From the NCBI GenBank assembly GCA_047617985.1, contig JBLGBS010000003.1, forward strand, positions 14,863-78,862: 64,000 nt of DNA, in the 5' to 3' direction. Source of the stretch: SW-4-43-9 sp047617985 (GTDB taxonomy: Archaea > Nanohalarchaeota > Nanosalinia > Nanosalinales > Nanosalinaceae). Under the pieces are notes generated by a model. It made no database searches. It was not told the DNA's origin and saw only the letters and a program-made list of their open reading frames with translations. Each line of letters begins with the position of its first letter. The first letter of the stretch is position 1. The translations under genes and the position numbers were made by a program. Shown piece after piece: positions 23,983-30,534 of this stretch.

Positions 23983-24945
23983 TCAGAAATCCGTCAGCGA
24001 GCTCTGGTTGCTTTTCAGCGCCCGGGCGTTGAAGCCTTTTTCCCGTGAGAGATAGGATGCGAATGCTTCGTCGAAACCGTGATGGGTGTAGACTTTCTCT
24101 GGATCAACTTTCTCAACTAATTTAACCAGCTCATCGAAGTCGCAGTGGTCGGAGAAAGGGAAAGCTCTATCATATCCTCCTCTGTATTTGAAAGAATTAT
24201 CAACTGCCCAGCCCGAGAAACCTGCTTTCAAACCAGAATGTTTTTCCACTAGTTTCTCAATATAGTTTGCTTTTGAGGAGCGGGAAGGTGCTACCATTAT
24301 CCCGTTCTGATCCAGAATGGATTTATTGTTTTTGTAGTTTTTCGCTCTGAACTCTAACCCGGTGTTTTCCTCGATTACATCGTTCATTTTCTTGACTGCA
24401 CCGTGAGCTATTATCGGTCTGTCGGTTGTTTTCTGTATCAGATGCTGTATTTTCTGAGCTTTCCCCAGCGAGTAGGCGAACAGGAAAAGAGGTCTCTGTG
24501 TGTCTTTGATCCAGTCCATTATTTCTTTCTCTACCTGTTTCTGGTCTGGGAACCGGTAGTTCGGTATACCATAAGTTGACTCTATTATAAGCTCTTCAGC
24601 TTTCACAGGTTCAAAACCGTCTATGTAGGCACGGTTTCGTGTTGAGACATCTCCGGTGTACAGAATACTGTTGTCTATTAGGGAAGCGGTCGATCCCAGA
24701 ACATGGCCGGAAGGTATAAGCTCTACAGTTTCGTGGCTGGCTGTATCCAGCGAGACATCAAATCTTGTCTCTGTAATTTTCCGGGTGAGATCGGAGCAGA
24801 TGATCTGATCCGAGTCATTCTTTAGGGCGTGGTCGGCGTGCGCATGTGATACCACTCCGTAATCCATATCCTTTCTCCGGCTGTCAAGAGCCAGACTGAG
24901 GTCTCCCTCTACTCTTATCCCGTTTCTGTGCTTGATACTGGTCAT
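23983..24945 (-). CDS. MBL-fold exonuclease/mRNA 3'-end processing factor-like protein
   Basis: About 320 aa. HxHxDH zinc motif SHAHADHALK (about residues 30-39), LIPSGHVLGSTASLI (the GH-LGS motif), YTGDVSTRN, ESTYG and a final SDHCDFDELVKLVEKVDP with YTHHGFDEAF, the order of beta-CASP-related proteins lacking a KH region. Homologues are annotated as archaeal mRNA 3'-end processing factor-like or ligase-associated exonucleases. The ATG at 24945 is preferred over an upstream GTG at 24972 because the promoter-like ATTAAAAC lies between them. Confidence 0.83.
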   Translation of the reverse strand: MTSIKHRNGIRVEGDLSLALDSRRKDMDYGVVSHAHADHALKNDSDQIICSDLTRKITETRFDVSLDTASHETVELIPSGHVLGSTASLIDNSILYTGDVSTRNRAYIDGFEPVKAEELIIESTYGIPNYRFPDQKQVEKEIMDWIKDTQRPLFLFAYSLGKAQKIQHLIQKTTDRPIIAHGAVKKMNDVIEENTGLEFRAKNYKNNKSILDQNGIMVAPSRSSKANYIEKLVEKHSGLKAGFSGWAVDNSFKYRGGYDRAFPFSDHCDFDELVKLVEKVDPEKVYTHHGFDEAFASYLSREKGFNARALKSNQSSLTDF

Positions 24946-24998
24946 TGTGTTAGTTTTAATACCGGGCTCCACAAACCTTGTCTTAGGTTTAGAAAAAC

Positions 24999-25289
24999 AT
25001 GGTAAGCACCAGTATAGATTTAGCTGATGAAGATAAGCTTATAGAGATTTCCAAGCCACTATTCTACGGATTCACATTTCTCGCTGCTCTCACAATAGGG
25101 GTTTCACCGGCTTACGCAGGTACATTGCTCGGTGTCGCGGTTATGTCCTCGATCTGCTTTGTCTCAATCGGGCTTTCAAGCACGGTGAACGAAGACTGGC
25201 AGAGAGTTCTGCAGATAATCGCCGTAGTCAGCCTGCTTGGATCGCTTCTCGCAGGAGCTTACATCTCAGCTATGCTTTCAATGGTTTGA
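24999..25289 (+). CDS. small membrane protein, 96 aa
   Basis: Three hydrophobic segments after a short cytosolic N-terminus (LFYGFTFLAALTIGVSPAYA; GTLLGVAVMSSICFVSIGL; VLQIIAVVSLLGSLLAGAYI). No charged active-site residues in the membrane. Function unknown. A T-rich stretch (25300-25316) after the stop may act as terminator. Confidence 0.6.
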   Translation: MVSTSIDLADEDKLIEISKPLFYGFTFLAALTIGVSPAYAGTLLGVAVMSSICFVSIGLSSTVNEDWQRVLQIIAVVSLLGSLLAGAYISAMLSMV

Positions 25290-25402
25290 TCAGCAACTTC
25301 TTTTCTTTTTTATTTTCCCATTAGAAACCTCTGCTTTCGGAATCTAATTTAAAGCTGAGGTTTGAACCATAAATTACTGGCTGACGGATTTAGCCGGTAT
25401 AC

Positions 25403-25535
25403 GGGGTCGTAGCTCAACTTGGGAGAGCGTCCGCCTCCAGAAATTTATGGAGGAATGAAGGTCTTGATTGACCTGATGATTAAGTCCTAGTTCGGAGCTA
25501 GCGGAAGGTTGCGGGTTCAAATCCCTCCGGCCCCA
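25403..25535 (+). tRNA. tRNA-Trp (CCA) with 59-nt intron
   Basis: Acceptor GGGGTCG (25403-25409) pairs with CGGCCCC (25528-25534), discriminator A. The anticodon stem TCCGC is at 25430-25434 and its partner GCGGA at 25501-25505; anticodon CCA is 25437-25439. The intron occupies 25441-25499, the canonical 37/38 position, and its TGGAG pairs with exon CTCCA, as in the bulge-helix-bulge recognised by archaeal splicing endonuclease. One T-stem mismatch. TATA box ataaatta at 25369-25376 implies a leader of only a few nucleotides. Confidence 0.92.
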
Positions 25536-25538
25536 AAC

Positions 25539-25931
25539 TTATTCTTCGAAACTTTTCTTTGGATGTCTGTAAAACCCTATCTTTCTCTCCAGGTCTCCCC
25601 GTTCATCTATAAGTTCGTTCCTGTCCTCTCTCATTTCTGCGATTCTACCCCTGCAGTACCCTGTCAGCTCTCTTACCTCTCTGGAGGTAATTTCGTCTTC
25701 AAGAAATGTGTCAATTAATTCGTCTTCCTCCACCAGATCGGCGTGATCTGATTTAATGTATTCCGCATCAAGAACCCGGCCTCCGTTAAACCTGTTCCGG
25801 CATCCCTCACCGCATTCATCAAAAGATTTTTTTACAGATCCCAGGAAATCCTGGTAGCTCTGTATATCTTGTTCAAGTTCTTCCAGCTGTCCAAATATTT
25901 CACGGTATTCCTCGGTAATTTCCTGAACCAC
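25539..25931 (-). CDS. hypothetical coiled-coil protein, 130 aa
   Basis: Helical throughout, with a CGEGC pair (FDECGEGCRNRFNGG, about 38-52) near the middle and an acidic patch after it. No recognised family. Its stop lies 3 bp from the 3' end of tRNA-Trp on the opposite strand, so transcription termination must be tight. Confidence 0.55.
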   Translation of the reverse strand: MVQEITEEYREIFGQLEELEQDIQSYQDFLGSVKKSFDECGEGCRNRFNGGRVLDAEYIKSDHADLVEEDELIDTFLEDEITSREVRELTGYCRGRIAEMREDRNELIDERGDLERKIGFYRHPKKSFEE

Positions 25932-25980
25932 AGGAACATTTGACGGTTAAAAATAAAATTTCTTTCGGTCAAACAGGGTT

Positions 25981-26301
25981 ATGGTTTCACCGCTGGAAAA
26001 CGAGATAAAAGTCGGTAAGGTAAAGGAAGCTGAAAACTTCGAGGAATCCAACAAACCTGAAATGTTCAAGCTCTGGATAGAAATTAATGGAGAAGAGCTC
26101 CAGTCAGCTGCACAGTTAGGATACAATCATTCGACTGAAGAGGTTGAAGGATCGCAGGTTCTCTGTGTAACAGATCTTGGAGAGGTCAGAATTGCCAGTT
26201 TCAAATCTGAAGTTTTGACAGTCGGGGTTCCTGACGAAGATGGAAACCCTGTTCTTGTTTCCCCGGACAGAGATGTACCTGATGGCGGGAAGCTTTACTG
26301 A
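25981..26301 (+). CDS. hypothetical beta-rich protein, 106 aa
   Basis: Small soluble protein with alternating beta strands (FKLWIEINGEELQSAAQLGY; VRIASFKSEVLTVGVPDED). Reads like a single-domain OB- or beta-barrel protein, though no specific fold can be claimed. Unrecognised. Confidence 0.55.
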   Translation: MVSPLENEIKVGKVKEAENFEESNKPEMFKLWIEINGEELQSAAQLGYNHSTEEVEGSQVLCVTDLGEVRIASFKSEVLTVGVPDEDGNPVLVSPDRDVPDGGKLY

Positions 26302-26401
26302 ACTAACTTTTTTGACGAAAAAACTGGCTCCAGCCATTCATAACAGAACAGAGTAAAAAACTACTGTAAAATAAAAAGAATCTTTTTCCAACTCAAGAAC
26401 T

Positions 26402-26965
26402 ATGGAAGAAAGAAAAATCACTGATACCGAAAAAATCGCACAGGACAAGATCGAAAGCAACTTTGACTATGTTCTGAGAACTACTCCAAGAGCCATCGAA
26501 GAATTTGAAGAAGAACATCCGGATATCTGTGAAATAGTCAACCGGAAAGTACAGGAGCAGGGTGTAGAAAATCTCGGCAATGTATTTAGGCCTGGTGTAC
26601 CGGATTTTCTGGGATTTAATGAGGATGGAAGCTACCGGTTTATAGAGGTTAAAGGCGGTGGAGACGGTTTAAGACATTCACAGCTGAAATGGTTCAGAGA
26701 TTTCCAGGATCTGAAATGCGAGATCTGGTTTACCGACAGCAACGAAGGGATAACCGAGAAAATGAAGTCAGACAAGTTAGAGCTTTACAGCCTGAAAACA
26801 GGTTCTGTAAACACAGGAGAAGCCAAAATAGAGGACTCCAGCAGAGAAGGTTTTCTATCAGTTCAGATACCGGAGACACTGGCAGCGATGATGGAACTCG
26901 ACTCTGGTGACAAGGTAAACTGGAGTGTGAAGGATCGGAAAACACTGGAACTTGACACTGACTGA
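26402..26965 (+). CDS. VRR-NUC-like nuclease domain fused to an AbrB-like domain
   Basis: 187 aa. Residues about 55-105 match the VRR-NUC pattern: GVPDFLGF (metal Asp), YRFIEVKGGGDGLRHSQLKW (E-x-K and the trailing Q-x-x-W), and a hydrophobic strand CEIWFTD. The C-terminal 40 residues (LSVQIPETLAAMMELDSGDK then VNWSVKDRKTLEL) look like a SpoVT/AbrB swapped-hairpin DNA-binding domain. VRR-NUC enzymes are structure-specific DNA nucleases. A direct fusion to an AbrB-like domain is unusual and may target it to DNA. Confidence 0.7.
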   Translation: MEERKITDTEKIAQDKIESNFDYVLRTTPRAIEEFEEEHPDICEIVNRKVQEQGVENLGNVFRPGVPDFLGFNEDGSYRFIEVKGGGDGLRHSQLKWFRDFQDLKCEIWFTDSNEGITEKMKSDKLELYSLKTGSVNTGEAKIEDSSREGFLSVQIPETLAAMMELDSGDKVNWSVKDRKTLELDTD

Positions 26966-27006
26966 ATTCACGAAGGTAATAAGATTTGAGGAGGAAAGGT
27001 AAATGG

Positions 27007-27669
27007 ATGGATGAAAGCCTAGAGACGAAATACACTGAGGATGATTTCCTGGAACTGATGGACGAACTAGCTGGCGCAGTAGTTACATTCGGACAGAACA
27101 CTGATGAGTACATCGATCTCCTGGAAAGCTATACCGATGGAGAGATAAACGACTATAGGCTGAAACATGGTATAGATGATGTTATAGGTTCTCTTGATAT
27201 ACTTTACAGTTCTCTTGAGCCTGTCGACAAATTAATTGAAGACGAGGTAATGGTAGCACGTATTGAAAGCGGTGAAAGAAAAGGTCTCTGCGATCTGGAG
27301 GAAAGCCTCGCTGAAATCTCGAACGGGATCTATTCAAGAGTTGAAAGCCTAGATCATGTAGTTACTGTTCTGCATTACATGGATGAAACCGGTATAGAAG
27401 CAGATGAAAGATATCTTAGATCAGGAAAGGAAATAGGTGCACCGACTAGAATGATAGCTGAAAAAGACCGGATTCTGGATCTCAGTGAGAAAATAGATAC
27501 ACATTACGAAAAACTTGCCTCTAATGAAGTAAGGGCACGACAGCACACAGAATCTGATGAACTGCTTGAAACATATTCTCCAGAACCACCAATATTCCGT
27601 ATGCTGGGCAATGAAGAACACTCACAACGAGTAAAGAAGCTGAATATAGAATTCAAAGAAGCGAGATAA
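27007..27669 (+). CDS. hypothetical helical protein, about 220 aa
   Basis: Acidic, mostly helical (EDDFLELMDELAGAVVTFGQ; DEYIDLLESYTDGEIND), with no cysteines paired and no membrane segment. The ATG at 27007 is preceded by GAGGAGGAAAGGT, a good Shine-Dalgarno region; an upstream TTG at 26986 overlaps that signal and is rejected. Follows the VRR-NUC gene by about 40 bp, so could share its transcript. Unrecognised. Confidence 0.6.
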   Translation: MDESLETKYTEDDFLELMDELAGAVVTFGQNTDEYIDLLESYTDGEINDYRLKHGIDDVIGSLDILYSSLEPVDKLIEDEVMVARIESGERKGLCDLEESLAEISNGIYSRVESLDHVVTVLHYMDETGIEADERYLRSGKEIGAPTRMIAEKDRILDLSEKIDTHYEKLASNEVRARQHTESDELLETYSPEPPIFRMLGNEEHSQRVKKLNIEFKEAR

Positions 27670-27767
27670 AAAAGGTTTCTACTTCAATCCTTATCTTCTC
27701 AAACAACCATCTATATAAAAATTAACCTCAATTTACTACTTATTAGAAACAACTAAAGGTTTTGATT

Positions 27768-28010
27768 ATGAAAAAAGAATTCCGAAACAAACTGACCTCA
27801 ATCTGCCGTGAAACAGCCAAGACACTGGACATGGCAAGAAACGGGCCAAGATGGCTGTGCGAAGTAACAGATCTACAGATAGTCGGAGAAGGACGGAAAG
27901 TATACCAGTTCTACATTATGGACAAGAACTCCGGCCACGAATACCAGGCACAGGCGTCCGTTGAAAGAGAAGAACCAGCAGAATGGGACATCGAAAAAGT
28001 TTCCGAGTAA
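27768..28010 (+). CDS. hypothetical protein, 80 aa
   Basis: Begins MKKEFRNKLTSICRETAKTL, with a beta-rich second half (VTDLQIVGEGRKVYQFYIMD). Preceded by AAAGGT at suitable spacing from the ATG at 27768. Basic N-terminus, acidic C-terminus. Not recognised. Confidence 0.6.
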   Translation: MKKEFRNKLTSICRETAKTLDMARNGPRWLCEVTDLQIVGEGRKVYQFYIMDKNSGHEYQAQASVEREEPAEWDIEKVSE

Positions 28011-28061
28011 ACCCGTCTTAACCCTTTATAGGTAAACTGAACTAGTCTGAGAGACCTTTAT

Positions 28062-28136
28062 ATGATGGAGACTGATGAGGATAAAGAGGTCTACCAGAAA
28101 GGAACACCTGAATACTACCAAGCCTGGAATAAATAG
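28062..28136 (+). CDS. candidate 24-aa microprotein
   Basis: ATG-ATG at 28062 opens a 24-codon frame (MMETDEDKEVYQ...YYQAWNK) ending TAG at 28134. A TATA box (ctttata, 28024-28030) lies about 35 bp upstream, compatible with a near-leaderless transcript. Acidic and aromatic-rich composition fits this proteome. Short length makes chance possible. Confidence 0.35.
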   Translation: MMETDEDKEVYQKGTPEYYQAWNK

Positions 28137-28139
28137 GAT

Positions 28140-28958
28140 TTAAAGCTCCAGCCTCGTCTTCAAACCTTTAACCAGTTTATCGCTGAAAATTGACTTGTAA
28201 GCATCCAGAGGACGGAAATCTCCATCCCCGGAGAAGATCATTGCACGGTATTTATCTTTTCGTGGTAGTTTCGTAGCTTCAAAATAGAAATCACCGAACT
28301 CCGATTCAAACCTGTACATATCTCCATCGAAAACCTCTTCCTCAAACTCGAAGAAGTATTCTATATCCTCGGAATCTACAAAGTACAGTTCTCCTTTGTA
28401 ATTGGCTTCATGCAGGTGCGGAGCAGGATTTATTTTTTCAAGGGAGTTGAAGAGTGTCAGAAGCTCGTCTTTTTCAAGAGGCTTGGCCTCTGTCTGATAC
28501 CAGCCATCATTGTGCTCCTGAAGCCAGATATCCTTACCTCTCTCCTTTAGATCTGTCTCCGCAAGATAGCCTCCAGTAAGAGGAACAAAACGATACTCCC
28601 TTGGAACAGATAATTTTTCAGCCAGAGATAAACTCCGCAGATCACCGGTTCCTGATATTTCGGGTGGGTTATTCCAGTCCTGACCACTCCATCTCTCAGC
28701 CAGATTCACCATTTGTCCAATCGTGTAATCCTGTTTTGTGGAGGCCAGATGCTCGAAAACTTCTTCCGGCGGAACATTATCTAACCTTGTAGAATCAGCG
28801 ATGTACTCAAGATCTTCAGCAAAACCATCTCTGTCAGCCCACTCCTCAAGAAACTCGGCCATTTCCTCTCCAGAATATATTTCACGAGAATTAAGAGTTA
28901 AACCTTCCAGAATCTCCTCCGGCATCAACTCCTCATCTTCCTCAGAATTCCTGCTCAC
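28140..28958 (-). CDS. hypothetical acidic protein, 272 aa
   Basis: Soluble, strongly acidic. The N-terminal third is helical with a repeated motif (SGEEMAEFLEEWADRDG and TIGQMVNLAERWSGQDW), suggesting two copies of a short helical unit; the C-terminal half is beta-rich (YFFEFEEEVFDGDMYRFESE). No catalytic residues recognised. Precedes the AT-rich two-gene cassette on the same strand but differs from it in composition. Confidence 0.6.
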   Translation of the reverse strand: MSRNSEEDEELMPEEILEGLTLNSREIYSGEEMAEFLEEWADRDGFAEDLEYIADSTRLDNVPPEEVFEHLASTKQDYTIGQMVNLAERWSGQDWNNPPEISGTGDLRSLSLAEKLSVPREYRFVPLTGGYLAETDLKERGKDIWLQEHNDGWYQTEAKPLEKDELLTLFNSLEKINPAPHLHEANYKGELYFVDSEDIEYFFEFEEEVFDGDMYRFESEFGDFYFEATKLPRKDKYRAMIFSGDGDFRPLDAYKSIFSDKLVKGLKTRLEL

Positions 28959-29035
28959 ACCAACTAAATAACAGGTAAAAAACTAAATAAGCAACCCGAT
29001 CGCTATATATCCAGCTACCAAGCCATGAGTAAAAA

Positions 29036-29509
29036 CTAATAATTAATCTCTTTTACAAGAGTATCTAGACGCCTTATTATAACGAAAATAAATAGAAAGT
29101 ACTGTATTGACATTGACCAAAATAGAACTTCGATTGCCCAATAAACAGTAAACAATCTCATTAACACGATTACGGAAACTAAGCTAACGACTAAAACTAC
29201 ACTGTATGAAGTATATAGACGCAGACTCCTAAAGAAGTCCTGAATTATATCCTCATCAGATCCAGTATGAGCAGCTAAGGGGCGTACCAAGCTAAAAACC
29301 GTCGTTATAGAAAATCCAGCCAATATAGAAAAGATGGTTCCGAGGAGGCTCAGATTGGACTGATTTATTTGGGTAAAAGTCGTAACTATAAGACCCATTA
29401 TTATAGGAAGAGCTATGAAATATTTCAAAAAATATCTCTCTGATTCTTCATCTGCTATTTCCGTGTAAGCGTTCTCTATTATTGTTTTAGGATTTATTAT
29501 GCCTGACAT
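29036..29509 (-). CDS. four-helix membrane protein of an AT-rich two-gene cassette
   Basis: 157 aa. A short cytosolic N-terminus precedes four hydrophobic helices (about 29-47, 53-74, 97-119, 122-146), e.g. YFIALPIIMGLIVTTF and LLGTIFSILAGFSITTVFSL. Its ATG overlaps the stop of the upstream 315-aa gene by one base (TAATG), so translation is coupled. Codon use is AT-rich relative to flanking genes, suggesting recent transfer. The layout of a 4-TM protein plus a cytosolic protein of about 315 aa resembles two-component defence systems such as Kiwa in architecture, but I cannot show sequence homology. Confidence 0.6.
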   Translation of the reverse strand: MSGIINPKTIIENAYTEIADEESERYFLKYFIALPIIMGLIVTTFTQINQSNLSLLGTIFSILAGFSITTVFSLVRPLAAHTGSDEDIIQDFFRSLRLYTSYSVVLVVSLVSVIVLMRLFTVYWAIEVLFWSMSIQYFLFIFVIIRRLDTLVKEINY

Positions 29510-30438
29510 TATCTGAAGTTAGTAATCTTTTCACCTTGATAAGATTTTTCTAAATCGTCTACTAGGCCTCGAGCATTTTTAGCTAAGCTCCATTGCTTCA
29601 CCCTACCATCCGAAATTTTAACATGGCTCTTATTTGTATCTAAAACTTCTACCATCTTCACTGTGTCCCCATCGTCCAGCGATATAGTCCTTTCCGAACC
29701 TTTATCATTCACTACCGCACTTATATCTGCTATATCAAAATCTTCTAATCGAGATATACCTATCTCCTCATCCTGCTCTAGTGCATCTGCTAGCCTATTC
29801 AACCTATATGGAAACTCTCCTCCTTTTCCAGGCTTTATTTCTATCATTTGGCGTGTTCTATTATCTAGCTCATCACTAACACGTTCTCCATTTAGTCTTT
29901 CTTCATGGTTTAACTCAATTTTTGGTGCTTTCTGAGTTTCTAATTTAAATCTAAGGAGATTATCCGACTTCCTTAACTGACGAACTACATCTCTAGTATA
30001 AACCGGATCGATCTCTATTTTTATCTTATCAGACTCGATAGAATCTGATAATTGTTTCTGAAACTCGGTTTTAGCTCCTTTACCTTGAAATTCTTCTAGA
30101 ATAAGAACTGCTGAGTCTTCAGGAAGTCCATCTGTACGGGTTAACAAGAAGAAAAAATCCATTTCCATAGAATCGTTGACATCTCGAGCGTTTTCCTCTC
30201 TTTCACCTGTTTCAACATTATACCTGTCTTCCTGATATCCCCATTCTCCCGTCCGAACTCTACCAATAATTAGCTTCTCTCCTTGATGTAAGCGTTTAAC
30301 TGAAAATGTCTTTTGCCTAGACTCAGCTACTCCTGCTTCCTCTAACATCTCAGAAAGTTTAGTGTATATAAACTCTTCGAAGGACTCATAATCTCTTACT
30401 ACGGGTATATTTTCAGGTTCTATTGAGATTGCAAACAT
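29509..30438 (-). CDS. cytosolic partner protein of the AT-rich two-gene cassette
   Basis: 309 aa from ATG 30438 (315 from a TTG at 30456). N-terminal half has a beta-rich block (EMDFFFLLTRTDGLPEDSAV followed by LILEEFQGKGAKTEF); the C-terminal half is mixed, with RTISLDDGDTVKMVEVLD near the end. The ATG lies about 30 bp from a TATA-like ttatcaaat (30465-30473), and an inverted repeat CCAGAT/ATCTGG (30444-30461) sits between them. No enzymatic motif recognised. Coupled to a 4-TM membrane protein; the pairing suggests a membrane-linked sensor/effector module, which is inference. Confidence 0.6.
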   Translation of the reverse strand: MFAISIEPENIPVVRDYESFEEFIYTKLSEMLEEAGVAESRQKTFSVKRLHQGEKLIIGRVRTGEWGYQEDRYNVETGEREENARDVNDSMEMDFFFLLTRTDGLPEDSAVLILEEFQGKGAKTEFQKQLSDSIESDKIKIEIDPVYTRDVVRQLRKSDNLLRFKLETQKAPKIELNHEERLNGERVSDELDNRTRQMIEIKPGKGGEFPYRLNRLADALEQDEEIGISRLEDFDIADISAVVNDKGSERTISLDDGDTVKMVEVLDTNKSHVKISDGRVKQWSLAKNARGLVDDLEKSYQGEKITNFR

Positions 30439-30443
30439 ATCCT

Positions 30444-30461
30444 CCAGATCTTTCAATCTGG
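30444..30461. promoter_or_regulatory. inverted repeat at the promoter of the two-gene cassette
   Basis: CCAGAT (30444-30449) and ATCTGG (30456-30461) with a 6-bp spacer lie between the minus-strand TATA-like box and the ATG at 30438, the usual site for a repressor. Six-base arms can occur by chance, so confidence is modest. Confidence 0.35.
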
Positions 30462-30534
30462 ATTTGATAAGGTACTATTTTGTGAGTTGTCATGTTATCA
30501 CATAGAAAAGGAAAGAGAAGTTAGACCTTTCGGC

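Noticed and set aside
25441..25499. Box C/D guide RNA inside the tRNA-Trp intron
   Set aside because: Euryarchaeal tRNA-Trp introns often encode one, and AATGAAG plus CTGATGA-like elements are present, but the intron is short and I could not match guide sequences to positions 34 or 39 of the exons by the N+5 rule.
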